From Umboniibacter marinipuniceus (lineage in GTDB: Bacteria > Pseudomonadota > Gammaproteobacteria > Pseudomonadales > DSM-25080): DNA of 64,000 nucleotides. Location: NCBI RefSeq assembly GCF_003688415.1, contig NZ_REFJ01000001.1, positions 734,166-798,165 of the forward strand, written 5' to 3'. Shown in pieces: positions 8,441-16,145 of this stretch (position 1 is its first letter; every line of letters begins with the position of its first letter). The notes under the pieces are model-generated. The model saw nothing but the letters and a program-made list of their open reading frames with translations. It searched no databases and was not told where the DNA came from. Position numbers and translations under genes: made by a program.

Positions 8441-9592
8441 TTAACGGAAAAGCTGATAGATGGTTTGTTGGAGTTCCTTGATATTGTTGAGGCGATTGCG
8501 AGTTAGTAAGGAATTTAAAAAGAGCTTAGCGTCCTTCAAGTTCATATTACAGCGGTGAGCGGCGCTCACCAGATCGCCGGATCGTACCAATTCACGGCAG
8601 AGTTCTGCCTCTTTGGGGGTTGAACGCAGGTTTTCTGTGATATCAGAGGTTGTTAGTTCTGGAATAAGTTCGCCTTGGTAAAACTCAATTTGAGTAGCGT
8701 CTAGGTTTTGAAATTCAGCCCGTGAGACCAGTGCGAACAGTCCCTCCTGATTGGGTACGGGGACAACCCGCAGTGCATTAAGCTCCGATAACTCAGGCGT
8801 GCTCAAAGCAAGGTCCGAAGCCTGACGTAGGCTATCGCAAAAGTCTTGATCGCTGCATACTAGATGGCCCTTGTCGGTAGCACGAATCAGTTGCGAGCTT
8901 TGGCTAAATTCCGCAAAGCTCCGTGAGCTATACAGTAATGATTGGTCTGAGTTTAATACTACACAGGGCTGAGTTTTCCCCTGAATGGCCTCGCCGTGAA
9001 CGGATGACTTGGTGTCCGCGCCGTCTTCTAGCCAATAGGCGGTAAAACTCTGTTTAACTTTGACCGCTAAGCGCTCTAGTGATCTTACAACGTGAGCATC
9101 GAATTTAGCTTCTATGGCGCTGCGGGAGAAAATTAAAATAGCGCGCAGGTCGTTACCAATATTGAAGGACATGGAACAATAGTCCGAAATATTAAGGCAA
9201 GACAAATAGGCTTTTTCTAGCCCTGAAGGCGCCTCTAAACCCCGAAGTTCCAAAGACTGTGTGAGCGTTGAGACGTTTAGGCTGGCGTACTTTAGGGCGT
9301 CAGTGATGGGCTGAAAGCGGAACGCGCCGTAGGGCCAGCGATAAAGCCAATCGCGGATGCCCGATGCGTGGGTGTGCCAATGCTCTTTGATGCTGTTGCG
9401 ATGTGTAGAGTAGGTGATTAAATCAACCTTAGATGCGCCGATTTCTTCACCAAATAAGGTGAGTCCCTGGATCATCTCCTCGGAATCAATCGCCTTACGC
9501 TGTAAGCGAAAGAGGAAGTCGTCCAGATTATCAAGATGATTGAGCTCGTTATGACACAAGCCTTCATCAGGTGAAGGAGCAAACGTTACCAT
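8441..9592 (-). CDS. LuxR-like transcriptional regulator with divergent HTH
   Basis: 383 aa. The last 65 residues (STPKEAELCRELVRSGDL, then AAHRCNMNLKDAKLFLNSLL) follow the spacing of LuxR-type helix-turn-helix domains, though the usual TxREx-EVL and TVRTH residues are altered. The first 190 residues resemble the sensor-like part found in long LuxR proteins of this layout (autoinducer-binding or PAS-like), without a firm match. It is transcribed away from the intergenic region that holds the CRP-like site at 9745, so it may be under catabolite-type control. DNA-binding function is inferred from the C-terminal pattern. Confidence 0.6.
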   Translation of the reverse strand: MVTFAPSPDEGLCHNELNHLDNLDDFLFRLQRKAIDSEEMIQGLTLFGEEIGASKVDLITYSTHRNSIKEHWHTHASGIRDWLYRWPYGAFRFQPITDALKYASLNVSTLTQSLELRGLEAPSGLEKAYLSCLNISDYCSMSFNIGNDLRAILIFSRSAIEAKFDAHVVRSLERLAVKVKQSFTAYWLEDGADTKSSVHGEAIQGKTQPCVVLNSDQSLLYSSRSFAEFSQSSQLIRATDKGHLVCSDQDFCDSLRQASDLALSTPELSELNALRVVPVPNQEGLFALVSRAEFQNLDATQIEFYQGELIPELTTSDITENLRSTPKEAELCRELVRSGDLVSAAHRCNMNLKDAKLFLNSLLTRNRLNNIKELQQTIYQLFR

Positions 9593-9744
9593 GAGTAGCT
9601 ATTCCTTAGCGCAAACAGAACTCTTCTTGTCTTGTTGAAGTTGTCTAATCACTGACTACTTCTCAATACATTATGAGTTGGCGTTATTGTTCTTATTAAT
9701 CGCATATTTTTTTCGAATTAATAAAAATATATCGCGTTAAAAAG

Positions 9745-9760
9745 TGTGATGCAAGTCACA
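9745..9760. promoter_or_regulatory. CRP/Vfr-type operator
   Basis: TGTGATGCAAGTCACA matches the CRP consensus TGTGA-N6-TCACA at every fixed position. It lies 153 bases upstream of the LuxR-like gene start. An AT-rich inverted repeat at 9693-9724 sits between the site and the gene and may be a second operator. Confidence 0.65.
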
Positions 9761-9882
9761 TTTTTTTAGCTGAGTGATTAGAAATGTTGGAATTGGAGCG
9801 GGGGTGCTGTTTTTCTGCTTCGCATCGTCTAGCAAAGTGGTCTGTTAAGCAAGTGAGATAGCACAGTAGCTACGCCTAAAAC

Positions 9883-9912
9883 AGTAGCTAAGCCTATGTG
9901 CGCTTAGCTACT
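9883..9912 (-). terminator. Hairpin downstream of the symporter gene
   Basis: AGTAGCTAAGC and GCTTAGCTACT pair perfectly over 11 bp with an 8-base loop. On the minus strand it is followed shortly by TTTT (9877-9880). It ends the NSS transporter transcript in all likelihood; the T-run is short. Confidence 0.5.
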
Positions 9913-9938
9913 TTAGCGTTCTATTTAATAGAAGTGTC

Positions 9939-11297
9939 TTAGGAAAATAGTTTCTGAACGGTTGGGAACAACATAGTGATGATCAGCGCCGGGCAGACCA
10001 CTTTAACGTACCATGGCCACACCTTGACGAACCAAGCAGACTCACCGTCTGGGTGGCCTGCTGCAATGGCTTTCATCGCTTCATTGCGATTCCACAACCA
10101 GCCTGCGAAGATGCAGAAGGCTAGGCCAATTAGCGGCTCAAGGTAAACGGTAGCGAGGTCGGCGACAAAGCCGAACATGGTATCGAAGTTTAGTGCAATA
10201 AGAATGCTGAACGCTAAGATCGCGGTTCCCGTTGCGAAGGTGGCAATTTTACGTTCGATATTAAAGTGTTCACTTACGAAGCTAACGGGTACTTCTAGCA
10301 TTGAGATTGACGAAGTTAATGCCGCAATGCTCATCAGTAGGAAAAAGGCGATAGCAACGAAGCTACCCGTGGCACCCATACCATCAAATACCGAAGGAAG
10401 CACGGCGAAGATAAGTCCTGGTCCTGCCGCTAACTCACCGGCCTCACTATAAATGGTGGTGCCGTACTCCTGCGCCACAAACATTGCGGGGATGATTAAC
10501 AAGCCGGCAGTAAAGGCAATTCCCGTATCAATTAGCGTTAATGAGGCGCCAAGTCTTGGCAAGTTTTCTTTTTCACTAACGTAGGAGCCGTAGATCAGCA
10601 TTGTCCCCACGCCAAGGCTCAAGGAGAAGAAGGCTTGTCCCATTGCGCTCAACAGTAGGTCGGGGTTAGTAATGCCCGAGAAATCAGGAACGAGGTACAA
10701 CTTCAAGCCATCCATTGCGCCAGGTTGCATGAGCACGTAGATAATCAAAGCAATCAGAATAGTGATTAAGCTTGGCATAAGGCGCGTTGACCATTTCTCA
10801 ATGCCGTCGCGCACACCACCTACAATGATCAACATAGTTAGGATGGAGAAAAGTATGGTGAAAATAATATCTCTACCGGGGCCCTGGGTGGTGAGCCACG
10901 TTCCGGTCTCGGTTGCGCCCGCTAGGGTTGCGATGGGCTCGATCATATGAGACATCATCCACCCGGCGAGGATGGCATAGAAGCTGAGGATTAAGCTGGC
11001 GGTTAATACGCCGGCTAAGCCTACGGTAGCGCCCACATAGTGGGCCGTCTTGCCGGTACTGACGCTGCCCAGCGCATCAACCACGTTGGCGCGTTTTGCG
11101 CGTCCGATGGTTAGCTCTGCCATGAGTGCCGGGTAGGCGAGTAAAAAAGCTAGCGCAAGATAAACAAGAACGAATGCGGCGCCGCCATTACTGGCCGTTT
11201 GAGTAGGAAATCCCCAGATATTGCCAAGTCCGACAGCTGAACCCGCTGCGGCCATAAGAAAGCCTAAACGTGATGAAAATTGACCCCGAGCAGCCAT
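9939..11297 (-). CDS. Sodium-dependent symporter, NSS family
   Basis: 452 aa, about 11-12 membrane segments. The first segment has the NSS signature GSAVGLGNIWGFPTQTASNGG, which forms the substrate and sodium site in this family. The usual Arg of the W-R-F-P motif (extracellular gate in LeuT) is Gly here, as in a subset of bacterial members. It is expected to import an amino acid or related amine using sodium; the substrate cannot be read from sequence. It is a single-gene unit ending at the hairpin at 9883. Confidence 0.9.
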   Translation of the reverse strand: MAARGQFSSRLGFLMAAAGSAVGLGNIWGFPTQTASNGGAAFVLVYLALAFLLAYPALMAELTIGRAKRANVVDALGSVSTGKTAHYVGATVGLAGVLTASLILSFYAILAGWMMSHMIEPIATLAGATETGTWLTTQGPGRDIIFTILFSILTMLIIVGGVRDGIEKWSTRLMPSLITILIALIIYVLMQPGAMDGLKLYLVPDFSGITNPDLLLSAMGQAFFSLSLGVGTMLIYGSYVSEKENLPRLGASLTLIDTGIAFTAGLLIIPAMFVAQEYGTTIYSEAGELAAGPGLIFAVLPSVFDGMGATGSFVAIAFFLLMSIAALTSSISMLEVPVSFVSEHFNIERKIATFATGTAILAFSILIALNFDTMFGFVADLATVYLEPLIGLAFCIFAGWLWNRNEAMKAIAAGHPDGESAWFVKVWPWYVKVVCPALIITMLFPTVQKLFS

Positions 11298-11369
11298 ACA
11301 ACAACCTCTAATTATTATTTTGTTACTACTCTAATGGAGCAGGCGGTGAAAAACTAGATCATCGTGCGC

Positions 11370-11846
11370 TTAGTTGGTTTCGCGCACCAAGCGTTGCTTC
11401 TGACGATCCCAATCGCGATCCTTCTGAGTTTCACGCTTATCGTGTAGTTGCTTACCTTTCGCCAGACCAATTTCTACCTTAATAAGGTGAGCCTTCCAGT
11501 ACATTGCCGTGCAAACAATGGTGTAGCCTTTTTGCTGAGCGGCGTCACGAAAACGCTCAATCTCTTTGCGATGCATCAGTAATTTGCGGACCCGATTCGG
11601 CTCAACAACAAAATGCGTGGACACCGTGTTTAGCGGGTTAAAGTGAGCGTTAAGCAGCACGGCTTCCCCATTGTGGAAGTCTACGTAGGTATCGGTCAGT
11701 TGGACCTTTCCTTCACGCGCACTTTTTACTTCCCAACCTTGGAGCGAGATACCCGCTTCTAGCTTGTCGGAAATGTGATAGTCGAACTTCGCACGGCGAT
11801 TCTGTGCAATGGTTCCTGATTGTGCTTTGGGTTTCTTTTTTGCCAT
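11370..11846 (-). CDS. smpB: SsrA-binding protein SmpB
   Basis: 158 aa from the ATG at 11846 (MAKKKPKAQ), which matches the family length; the frame is open further upstream but that adds 39 unrelated residues. Typical blocks are seen: NRRAKFDYHISD, GWEVKSAREGKVQL, LLNAHF, RKLLMHRKEI and the basic tail KGKQLHDKRE. SmpB binds the tRNA-like end of tmRNA and delivers it to stalled ribosomes. It is divergent from ratA, the usual arrangement in this class. Confidence 0.97.
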   Translation of the reverse strand: MAKKKPKAQSGTIAQNRRAKFDYHISDKLEAGISLQGWEVKSAREGKVQLTDTYVDFHNGEAVLLNAHFNPLNTVSTHFVVEPNRVRKLLMHRKEIERFRDAAQQKGYTIVCTAMYWKAHLIKVEIGLAKGKQLHDKRETQKDRDWDRQKQRLVRETN

Positions 11847-12010
11847 GGCTCGCATTTTAAACGCAGCGTTGAAAATAGCCAGAATTTTTCGCAGTGGATA
11901 GCCGTAGACGCAGGACGGACTTAATCGTTGGGCTATAAGGATATGCCTTCGTGATGGTCGCAATTGCTTGGAGGCATTGGTATGCTTTGCTAGCCTTAGG
12001 AACCTATGAG

Positions 12011-12454
12011 ATGACCATGCCCAAAATTGAACGCTCGGCGCTATTGCCTTACGCCGCTGACGACCTCTTCGAGCTCGTCAACCAAGTGGAAGACTACCCT
12101 CAGTATATGTCGGGCTGCGTAGGCGTGGATGTGCTGTCGCGCAGTGAGGATCATTTGGAGGCTCGGCTCCATTTAAGTAGGGCGGGAGTGAAGCAAAGTT
12201 TTACCACGCGTAACCAACTTATTAAACCAACTAAAATGGTGATGACGTTGGTAGATGGGCCGTTCAAGCAATTCTCGGGTGAGTGGACATTTTTGCCGCT
12301 GAATGAGACGGCGAGTAAGGTAAACTTGAATCTTGAGTTTGAAATGAATAGCGGTATTTTGCAGGCTGCTGCCTCTAAGCTATTTGAGTACACTGCAAAT
12401 GAAATGTTGGACGCCCTCGTGAAGCGGGCAAATGAAAGGTTAGGAAAGTCATGA
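12011..12454 (+). CDS. ratA: RatA-type START/SRPBCC domain protein
   Basis: 147 aa from the ATG at 12011, eight bases after AGGAA; a second ATG follows two codons later. The pattern MPKIERSALLPYAADDLFELV, VEDYPQYMSGC, GPFKQFSGEW and LNLEFEM is that of RatA/YfjG/CoQ10-binding START proteins. E. coli RatA has been described as blocking 70S ribosome association; homologues of the same fold help coenzyme Q function, so the cellular role here is open. It overlaps rnfH by four bases. Confidence 0.92.
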   Translation: MTMPKIERSALLPYAADDLFELVNQVEDYPQYMSGCVGVDVLSRSEDHLEARLHLSRAGVKQSFTTRNQLIKPTKMVMTLVDGPFKQFSGEWTFLPLNETASKVNLNLEFEMNSGILQAAASKLFEYTANEMLDALVKRANERLGKS

Positions 12455-12756
12455 GCGATACAATCACCGTTGAGGTGGCGTATGCATTGCCGGATAAACA
12501 AACCATAAAGAGTTTGTCGGTACCTGTGGGCACCACAGCATTAGCAGCGGTTGAGCTGTCCGGGATTACCAAGGAATACCCGCAGATCAATCTGCAAACG
12601 GATAAAATGGGAATTTTCAGTAAAGCCTTTAGTGCGAAACAAGGCCCTGATGCCTATGAACTTAAAGCGGGGGATAGAGTTGAAATCTATCGTCCACTCA
12701 TAGCTGACCCTAAAGAGGCGCGGCGTAAGCGTGCAGAGAAGAAGGCGGCTGAGTAG
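12451..12756 (+). CDS. rnfH: RnfH/RatB family ubiquitin-like protein
   Basis: 101 aa beta-grasp protein. VEVAYALPDKQ, VPVGTTALAAVELSGI, NKMGIFSKAF-like (TDKMGIFSKAF) and GDRVEIYRPLIADPKEARRKRA are the family hallmarks. It is coupled to ratA by an ATGA overlap, the conserved gene pair. Function is not well known. A hairpin (12757-12787) follows directly. Confidence 0.94.
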   Translation: MSDTITVEVAYALPDKQTIKSLSVPVGTTALAAVELSGITKEYPQINLQTDKMGIFSKAFSAKQGPDAYELKAGDRVEIYRPLIADPKEARRKRAEKKAAE

Positions 12757-12787
12757 TCCGCCATTCGCATTGATAGCGCATGGCGGA
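12757..12787. terminator. Hairpin between rnfH and bamE
   Basis: TCCGCCA and TGGCGGA form a 7-bp stem between two convergent genes. There is no clear T-run, so a terminator role is tentative. Confidence 0.35.
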
Positions 12788-12800
12788 GTGCCTTAAAGCG

Positions 12801-13142
12801 TTATTCGTCAGAACTAATTTGTGCGTCTAGCTGACTGTCAATTTCTACTAGCAGGTCATTGTCGAACTTGAGGCTAAGGCGCTTGGTTCGAGTTACCTCA
12901 TCCGCATCCTTAAGGCTCCAGAAATAATCCCAGCGATTCGCGTTGAAGGTATCCGCCACCAGTGGCGTGCCTAAAACGAAGCGAACCTGCGATTTGTCCA
13001 TGCCTATCTCAAGTTGTTCAACTTTTTCCGCCGAAATGACATTGCCTTGCTGGATGTCAATTTTGTACACCCGAAAGCGCGAGCAGCCGCTCACGGCTAA
13101 TATGGTAGCGAGAGCTAGTACAATAAAGGTATACTTTTTCAT
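12801..13142 (-). CDS. bamE: Outer-membrane assembly lipoprotein BamE
   Basis: 113 aa. It has a lipoprotein signal with lipobox VSGC (Cys20), then the SmpA/OmlA domain: GNVISAEKVEQLEIGMDKSQV, VLGTPLVADTFNANRWDYFW. BamE is a small subunit of the BAM complex that inserts beta-barrel proteins into the outer membrane. It is divergent from fur, the usual order in gammaproteobacteria. Confidence 0.96.
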   Translation of the reverse strand: MKKYTFIVLALATILAVSGCSRFRVYKIDIQQGNVISAEKVEQLEIGMDKSQVRFVLGTPLVADTFNANRWDYFWSLKDADEVTRTKRLSLKFDNDLLVEIDSQLDAQISSDE

Positions 13143-13221
13143 TATTCGGTTATCCAGTACTTCAAGTGAGTTGTGATAATACCTAAGCTAAAGCCAACAT
13201 AGAAGAGCAAAAGGTCCATAA

Positions 13222-13629
13222 ATGCCTAGCGAAAATATCGAGTTAAAAAAAGCGGGTCTTAAAGTTACCCATCCCCGCGTTAGAATACTTCAAGTACTCG
13301 AAAGTTCCCCGAACCGTCATTTAAGTGCAGAAGATGTTTATCAGCAACTCCGTGATGCGGGTGATGACGTTGGTATTGCAACGGTTTACAGGGTATTAAC
13401 TCAGTTTGAACAGGCTGGCATGGTTCAGAAGCTAAACTTTGACGGTGGCCAATCAGTCTTCGAATTGGATGACGGTGATCACCATGATCATATGGTATGT
13501 GTGGATACTGGGAAGGTCATTGAATTTCACTCAGAGGAAATTGAGCGACTACAGGAAGAAATTGCCGCCGCACACGGATACGAAATTAGTGATCACTCCT
13601 TGGTACTTTACGTCAAGCCAAAGAGCTAA
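13222..13629 (+). CDS. fur: Ferric uptake regulator Fur
   Basis: 135 aa. The winged-helix N-terminus (LKKAGLKVTHPRVRIL ... VYRVLTQFEQAG) and metal-binding region HHDHMVC are clear. The second Cys of the usual CxxC is Thr (MVCVDTGK), as in Pseudomonas Fur. It represses iron-uptake genes when iron is bound. It is monocistronic; a 10-bp hairpin (13616-13642) overlaps its stop codon. Confidence 0.96.
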   Translation: MPSENIELKKAGLKVTHPRVRILQVLESSPNRHLSAEDVYQQLRDAGDDVGIATVYRVLTQFEQAGMVQKLNFDGGQSVFELDDGDHHDHMVCVDTGKVIEFHSEEIERLQEEIAAAHGYEISDHSLVLYVKPKS

Positions 13630-13642
13630 CAACTCTTTGGCT
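13616..13642. terminator. Hairpin at the fur/recN convergent junction
   Basis: AGCCAAAGAG and CTCTTTGGCT pair over 10 bp around a 7-base loop that includes the fur stop codon. No T-run follows, but the stem sits exactly between two convergent genes. Confidence 0.45.
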
Positions 13643-13661
13643 CACTAGCGCTGGAAAGAAT

Positions 13662-15347
13662 TTAATGCATTAGCTCACTAAGGTCTTCGACCTCTTCGAG
13701 CAATGCACGAGCGTTCGCTCTTGTCTGTTCCTTCACTTCACTACCGCCTAGCATTCTTGCTAACTCTTCGGTGCGCTCTTCCGGTGATAAATAACGAAGT
13801 GTTGAATGTGTGTTGCCTTTCTTGGTGGCTTTGGAAACGTGCCAATGATTATGCGACTGCGCGGCAACCTGCGGTTGGTGGGTCACACTCAGTACTTGAA
13901 GATTAACCCCTAATTTACGCATGAGCTGACCAATCTTCGAGGCAGTTGTTCCCCCCACACCAACATCGACCTCATCGAACAGGAGTGTTGGCACGGTTGC
14001 CACACTTGCCGTAACCACTGATATTGCCAGAGCGATACGGCTGAGTTCACCACCCGAGGCCACTTTATTAAGCGGTCCAAAGGGTTGCCCCACGTTGGTT
14101 TGTACCATGAAGTTAACGCTTTCAGTGCCGGTTGGTGAGAGATCGCTTAAGTTGGTTGGTTGCCATTCAACCTTGAGTTGCGCGCCATCCATAGCTAGTT
14201 CGCCGAAAAGTTTATTAACAGCGCTGCATAGCGTTTGTCCCGCTTTGACGCGTGCCTTAGCTAGCTTGTCTGCGGCGTGATAGTACTGATCTTCCAGTTC
14301 CGCCATTGCGCGCTGCAGCGTCTCAACTTGGGTATCTATTCCCGAGAGTGCCAATAGCTCATCACTCAGTTCAAGGTGCAGCGACAGTAACGCCTCGGGC
14401 ATCACTTTGTGCTTTCGTGCAACGGCATAAATTGATTCTAGGCGCTGAGTCACGGACTGAAGTGCCTCGGGGTTGTGTTCCACGTCACTGAGGTGTTGAC
14501 GGAGCTCGGAAGTGGCTTCATCAGTATGAATCAATGCGGTATTGAGTAGCTCGATAGCCGATTCAGCGGCATTGGAGATAACGGGCATGGAAGTCAGGGC
14601 GTTGAGCGCGTTTTGTAGCTGGGTCCGAATGCCCTTATCGCGGTCAATTAAGGAACTCGCCTCCTCACCGGCAGTGATCAATGCCTGTGCGTGCGATAGC
14701 AGTTGCTGCTGTGCTTCCAGCGTTTCAATTTCACCCTCCGCTAACGCCAAGGCATCCAACTCAGACACTTGGTACTGGAGTAATTGCTTGCGAGCGATGC
14801 CTTCCTCTGGGTTGGCGGTTAGAAGTTTTAGCTCCTTCTTATACTTGCGCCATTCAGCCGCGTAACGAGCAACACTGGCTCTTTGGGTACTCAGTTGCCC
14901 AATCTCATCCACCAAGTTTAATTGATGGTTAGTATTGAGGAGTGCCTGATGGCCGTGTTGGCTATGGATTTCTGCCAAAAGGGGGGCGAGCTGCTTGAGC
15001 TGTGAGGCGGCAACAGGGCGACCATTTAAAAATGCTTTGCTGCGACCGTCTGCGGAGACCACACGGCGAAGAATACAGTGATCTTCATCCATGAGCTCAT
15101 GGGCGTTTAGCCAATCAATAGCGGCTTGGTTTTCACGAATGTCAAAGCAGGCCGAGATGTCAGCGCGCTTGGCGCCATGGCGCACATAGCCAGCGTCAGA
15201 TCGGGCGCCAAGTGCTAGGCTGAGGGCGTCCAACATAATGGATTTACCGGCGCCGGTTTCGCCTGTAATGACAGTGAGCCCTGGGCTAAATTCTAGATTG
15301 AGTGATTCGACCAAGGCGAATTGCGAGATAGATAGTTCACTTAACAT
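13662..15347 (-). CDS. recN: DNA repair protein RecN
   Basis: 561 aa from the ATG at 15347 (MLSELSISQFALVESL); 53 extra upstream codons are open but unlike RecN and would cover the operators. Walker A is GETGAGKS near residue 31, and the C-terminal half carries ASGGELSRIALA and LLFDEVDVGVGG (signature and Walker B), with long coiled coils between. RecN is an SMC-like ATPase acting in double-strand break repair. Two LexA-type boxes lie immediately upstream. Confidence 0.97.
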   Translation of the reverse strand: MLSELSISQFALVESLNLEFSPGLTVITGETGAGKSIMLDALSLALGARSDAGYVRHGAKRADISACFDIRENQAAIDWLNAHELMDEDHCILRRVVSADGRSKAFLNGRPVAASQLKQLAPLLAEIHSQHGHQALLNTNHQLNLVDEIGQLSTQRASVARYAAEWRKYKKELKLLTANPEEGIARKQLLQYQVSELDALALAEGEIETLEAQQQLLSHAQALITAGEEASSLIDRDKGIRTQLQNALNALTSMPVISNAAESAIELLNTALIHTDEATSELRQHLSDVEHNPEALQSVTQRLESIYAVARKHKVMPEALLSLHLELSDELLALSGIDTQVETLQRAMAELEDQYYHAADKLAKARVKAGQTLCSAVNKLFGELAMDGAQLKVEWQPTNLSDLSPTGTESVNFMVQTNVGQPFGPLNKVASGGELSRIALAISVVTASVATVPTLLFDEVDVGVGGTTASKIGQLMRKLGVNLQVLSVTHQPQVAAQSHNHWHVSKATKKGNTHSTLRYLSPEERTEELARMLGGSEVKEQTRANARALLEEVEDLSELMH

Positions 15348-15349
15348 AA

Positions 15350-15380
15350 CTGTGTTTCCATACAGTGTTTTTATATACAG
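15350..15380 (-). promoter_or_regulatory. Tandem LexA (SOS) boxes of recN
   Basis: CTGTGTTTCCATACAG (15350-15365) fits CTGT-N8-ACAG exactly. GTGTTTTTATATACAG (15365-15380) differs at one position. They share one base and lie two bases upstream of the recN start codon, so LexA should strongly repress recN. E. coli recN also has more than one box. Confidence 0.85.
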
Positions 15381-15411
15381 TATCCTGTTGGTGATTTTTT
15401 GGCAAGCGGGG

Positions 15412-15438
15412 CTTGAAAAATAATTTGTAGCATCCATA
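15412..15438 (+). promoter_or_regulatory. Sigma-32-type heat-shock promoter of grpE
   Basis: CTTGAA at 15412-15417 and CATCCATA at 15431-15438 with a 13-base spacer are close to the sigma-32 consensus CTTGAA ... CCCCATNT. It lies about 40 bases before the grpE start. Confidence 0.75.
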
Positions 15439-15475
15439 TAGCTAACATCGATAGGAAATTGCAACGGAGTAAATC

Positions 15476-16036
15476 GTGAGCGATAAAGATTTAGAGAATC
15501 AAGCACAGCAAGAAGCAGTCAACGAGGAAGTTGCTGCGGAGGAAAACATTGAGCTTTCCACTGAGCAAATGTTGGAAGCGCAGATTGAAACGCTGAGTGA
15601 AGAGGTTGGTCAGTTGAAAGACCAGATGCTTCGTGTTCAGGCAGAAGCGGCCAATATTCGCCGTCGTTCGGAGATTGATGTTCAGAACGCTCATAAGTAC
15701 GGCCAGGAAAAGCTGGTTAAAGACCTTCTTCAGGTTGCCGATAACTTAGAGCGCGCGCTGAGCGCCATCGATGCCGATGACGAAGCGGTTAAGCCACTGG
15801 CTGAAGGGGTTGAATTAACCTTGAAGTCTTTCATTGATAACTTGGCCAAGCACAAGGTTGAAGCGGTTAACCCAGTGGGCGAACCGTTTGACCCGAACCT
15901 ACACCAGGCAATGACCATGGTGCCTAACCCGGATCTAGAGCCGAACACCGTTATGGATGTGATGCAGAAAGGCTACACCTTGCATGGACGTATCGTTCGC
16001 CCTGCAATGGTGGTTGTTTCAAAGGCAGCGGGTTAA
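15476..16036 (+). CDS. grpE: Nucleotide exchange factor GrpE
   Basis: 186 aa, GTG start preceded by CGGAG. An acidic N-terminal tail (1-30) leads to a long coiled coil and then the beta domain with GEPFDPNLHQAMTMV and VMQKGYTLHGRIVRPAMV, the family signature. GrpE speeds ADP release from DnaK. It is followed by its own gap and a second heat-shock promoter before dnaK. Confidence 0.96.
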   Translation: MSDKDLENQAQQEAVNEEVAAEENIELSTEQMLEAQIETLSEEVGQLKDQMLRVQAEAANIRRRSEIDVQNAHKYGQEKLVKDLLQVADNLERALSAIDADDEAVKPLAEGVELTLKSFIDNLAKHKVEAVNPVGEPFDPNLHQAMTMVPNPDLEPNTVMDVMQKGYTLHGRIVRPAMVVVSKAAG

Positions 16037-16055
16037 AAAAAAGATTCACATGAGG

Positions 16056-16083
16056 GTTGAAAAAGTTTTTCTAAACCCCATTT
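16056..16083 (+). promoter_or_regulatory. Sigma-32-type heat-shock promoter of dnaK
   Basis: GTTGAAA at 16056-16062 and CCCCATTT at 16076-16083, spacer 13 bases, match the sigma-32 consensus except for one base. It lies between grpE and dnaK, so dnaK can be induced separately from grpE. Confidence 0.8.
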
Positions 16084-16145
16084 AAGTTACATAGATTGAT
16101 AAACGGTGTAGCAATACACCAACCGAAATTTGATTGGAGGCCACT

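Larger units (their letters stand above)
9593..9938. other. Intergenic region with CRP-like site and hairpins
   Basis: About 345 bases, AT-rich in the middle. It holds an inverted repeat (TTATTAAT/ATTAATAA, 9693-9724), the perfect CRP-like palindrome at 9745-9760, and a strong hairpin at 9883-9912 that lies downstream of the symporter gene. No gene is seen. Confidence 0.7.

Noticed and set aside
11847..11963. Longer SmpB start
   Set aside because: The added 39 residues are outside the family length; MAKKKPK is the usual beginning.
15348..15506. Longer RecN start (53 more residues)
   Set aside because: The extra residues do not resemble RecN and would put the LexA boxes inside the coding region.
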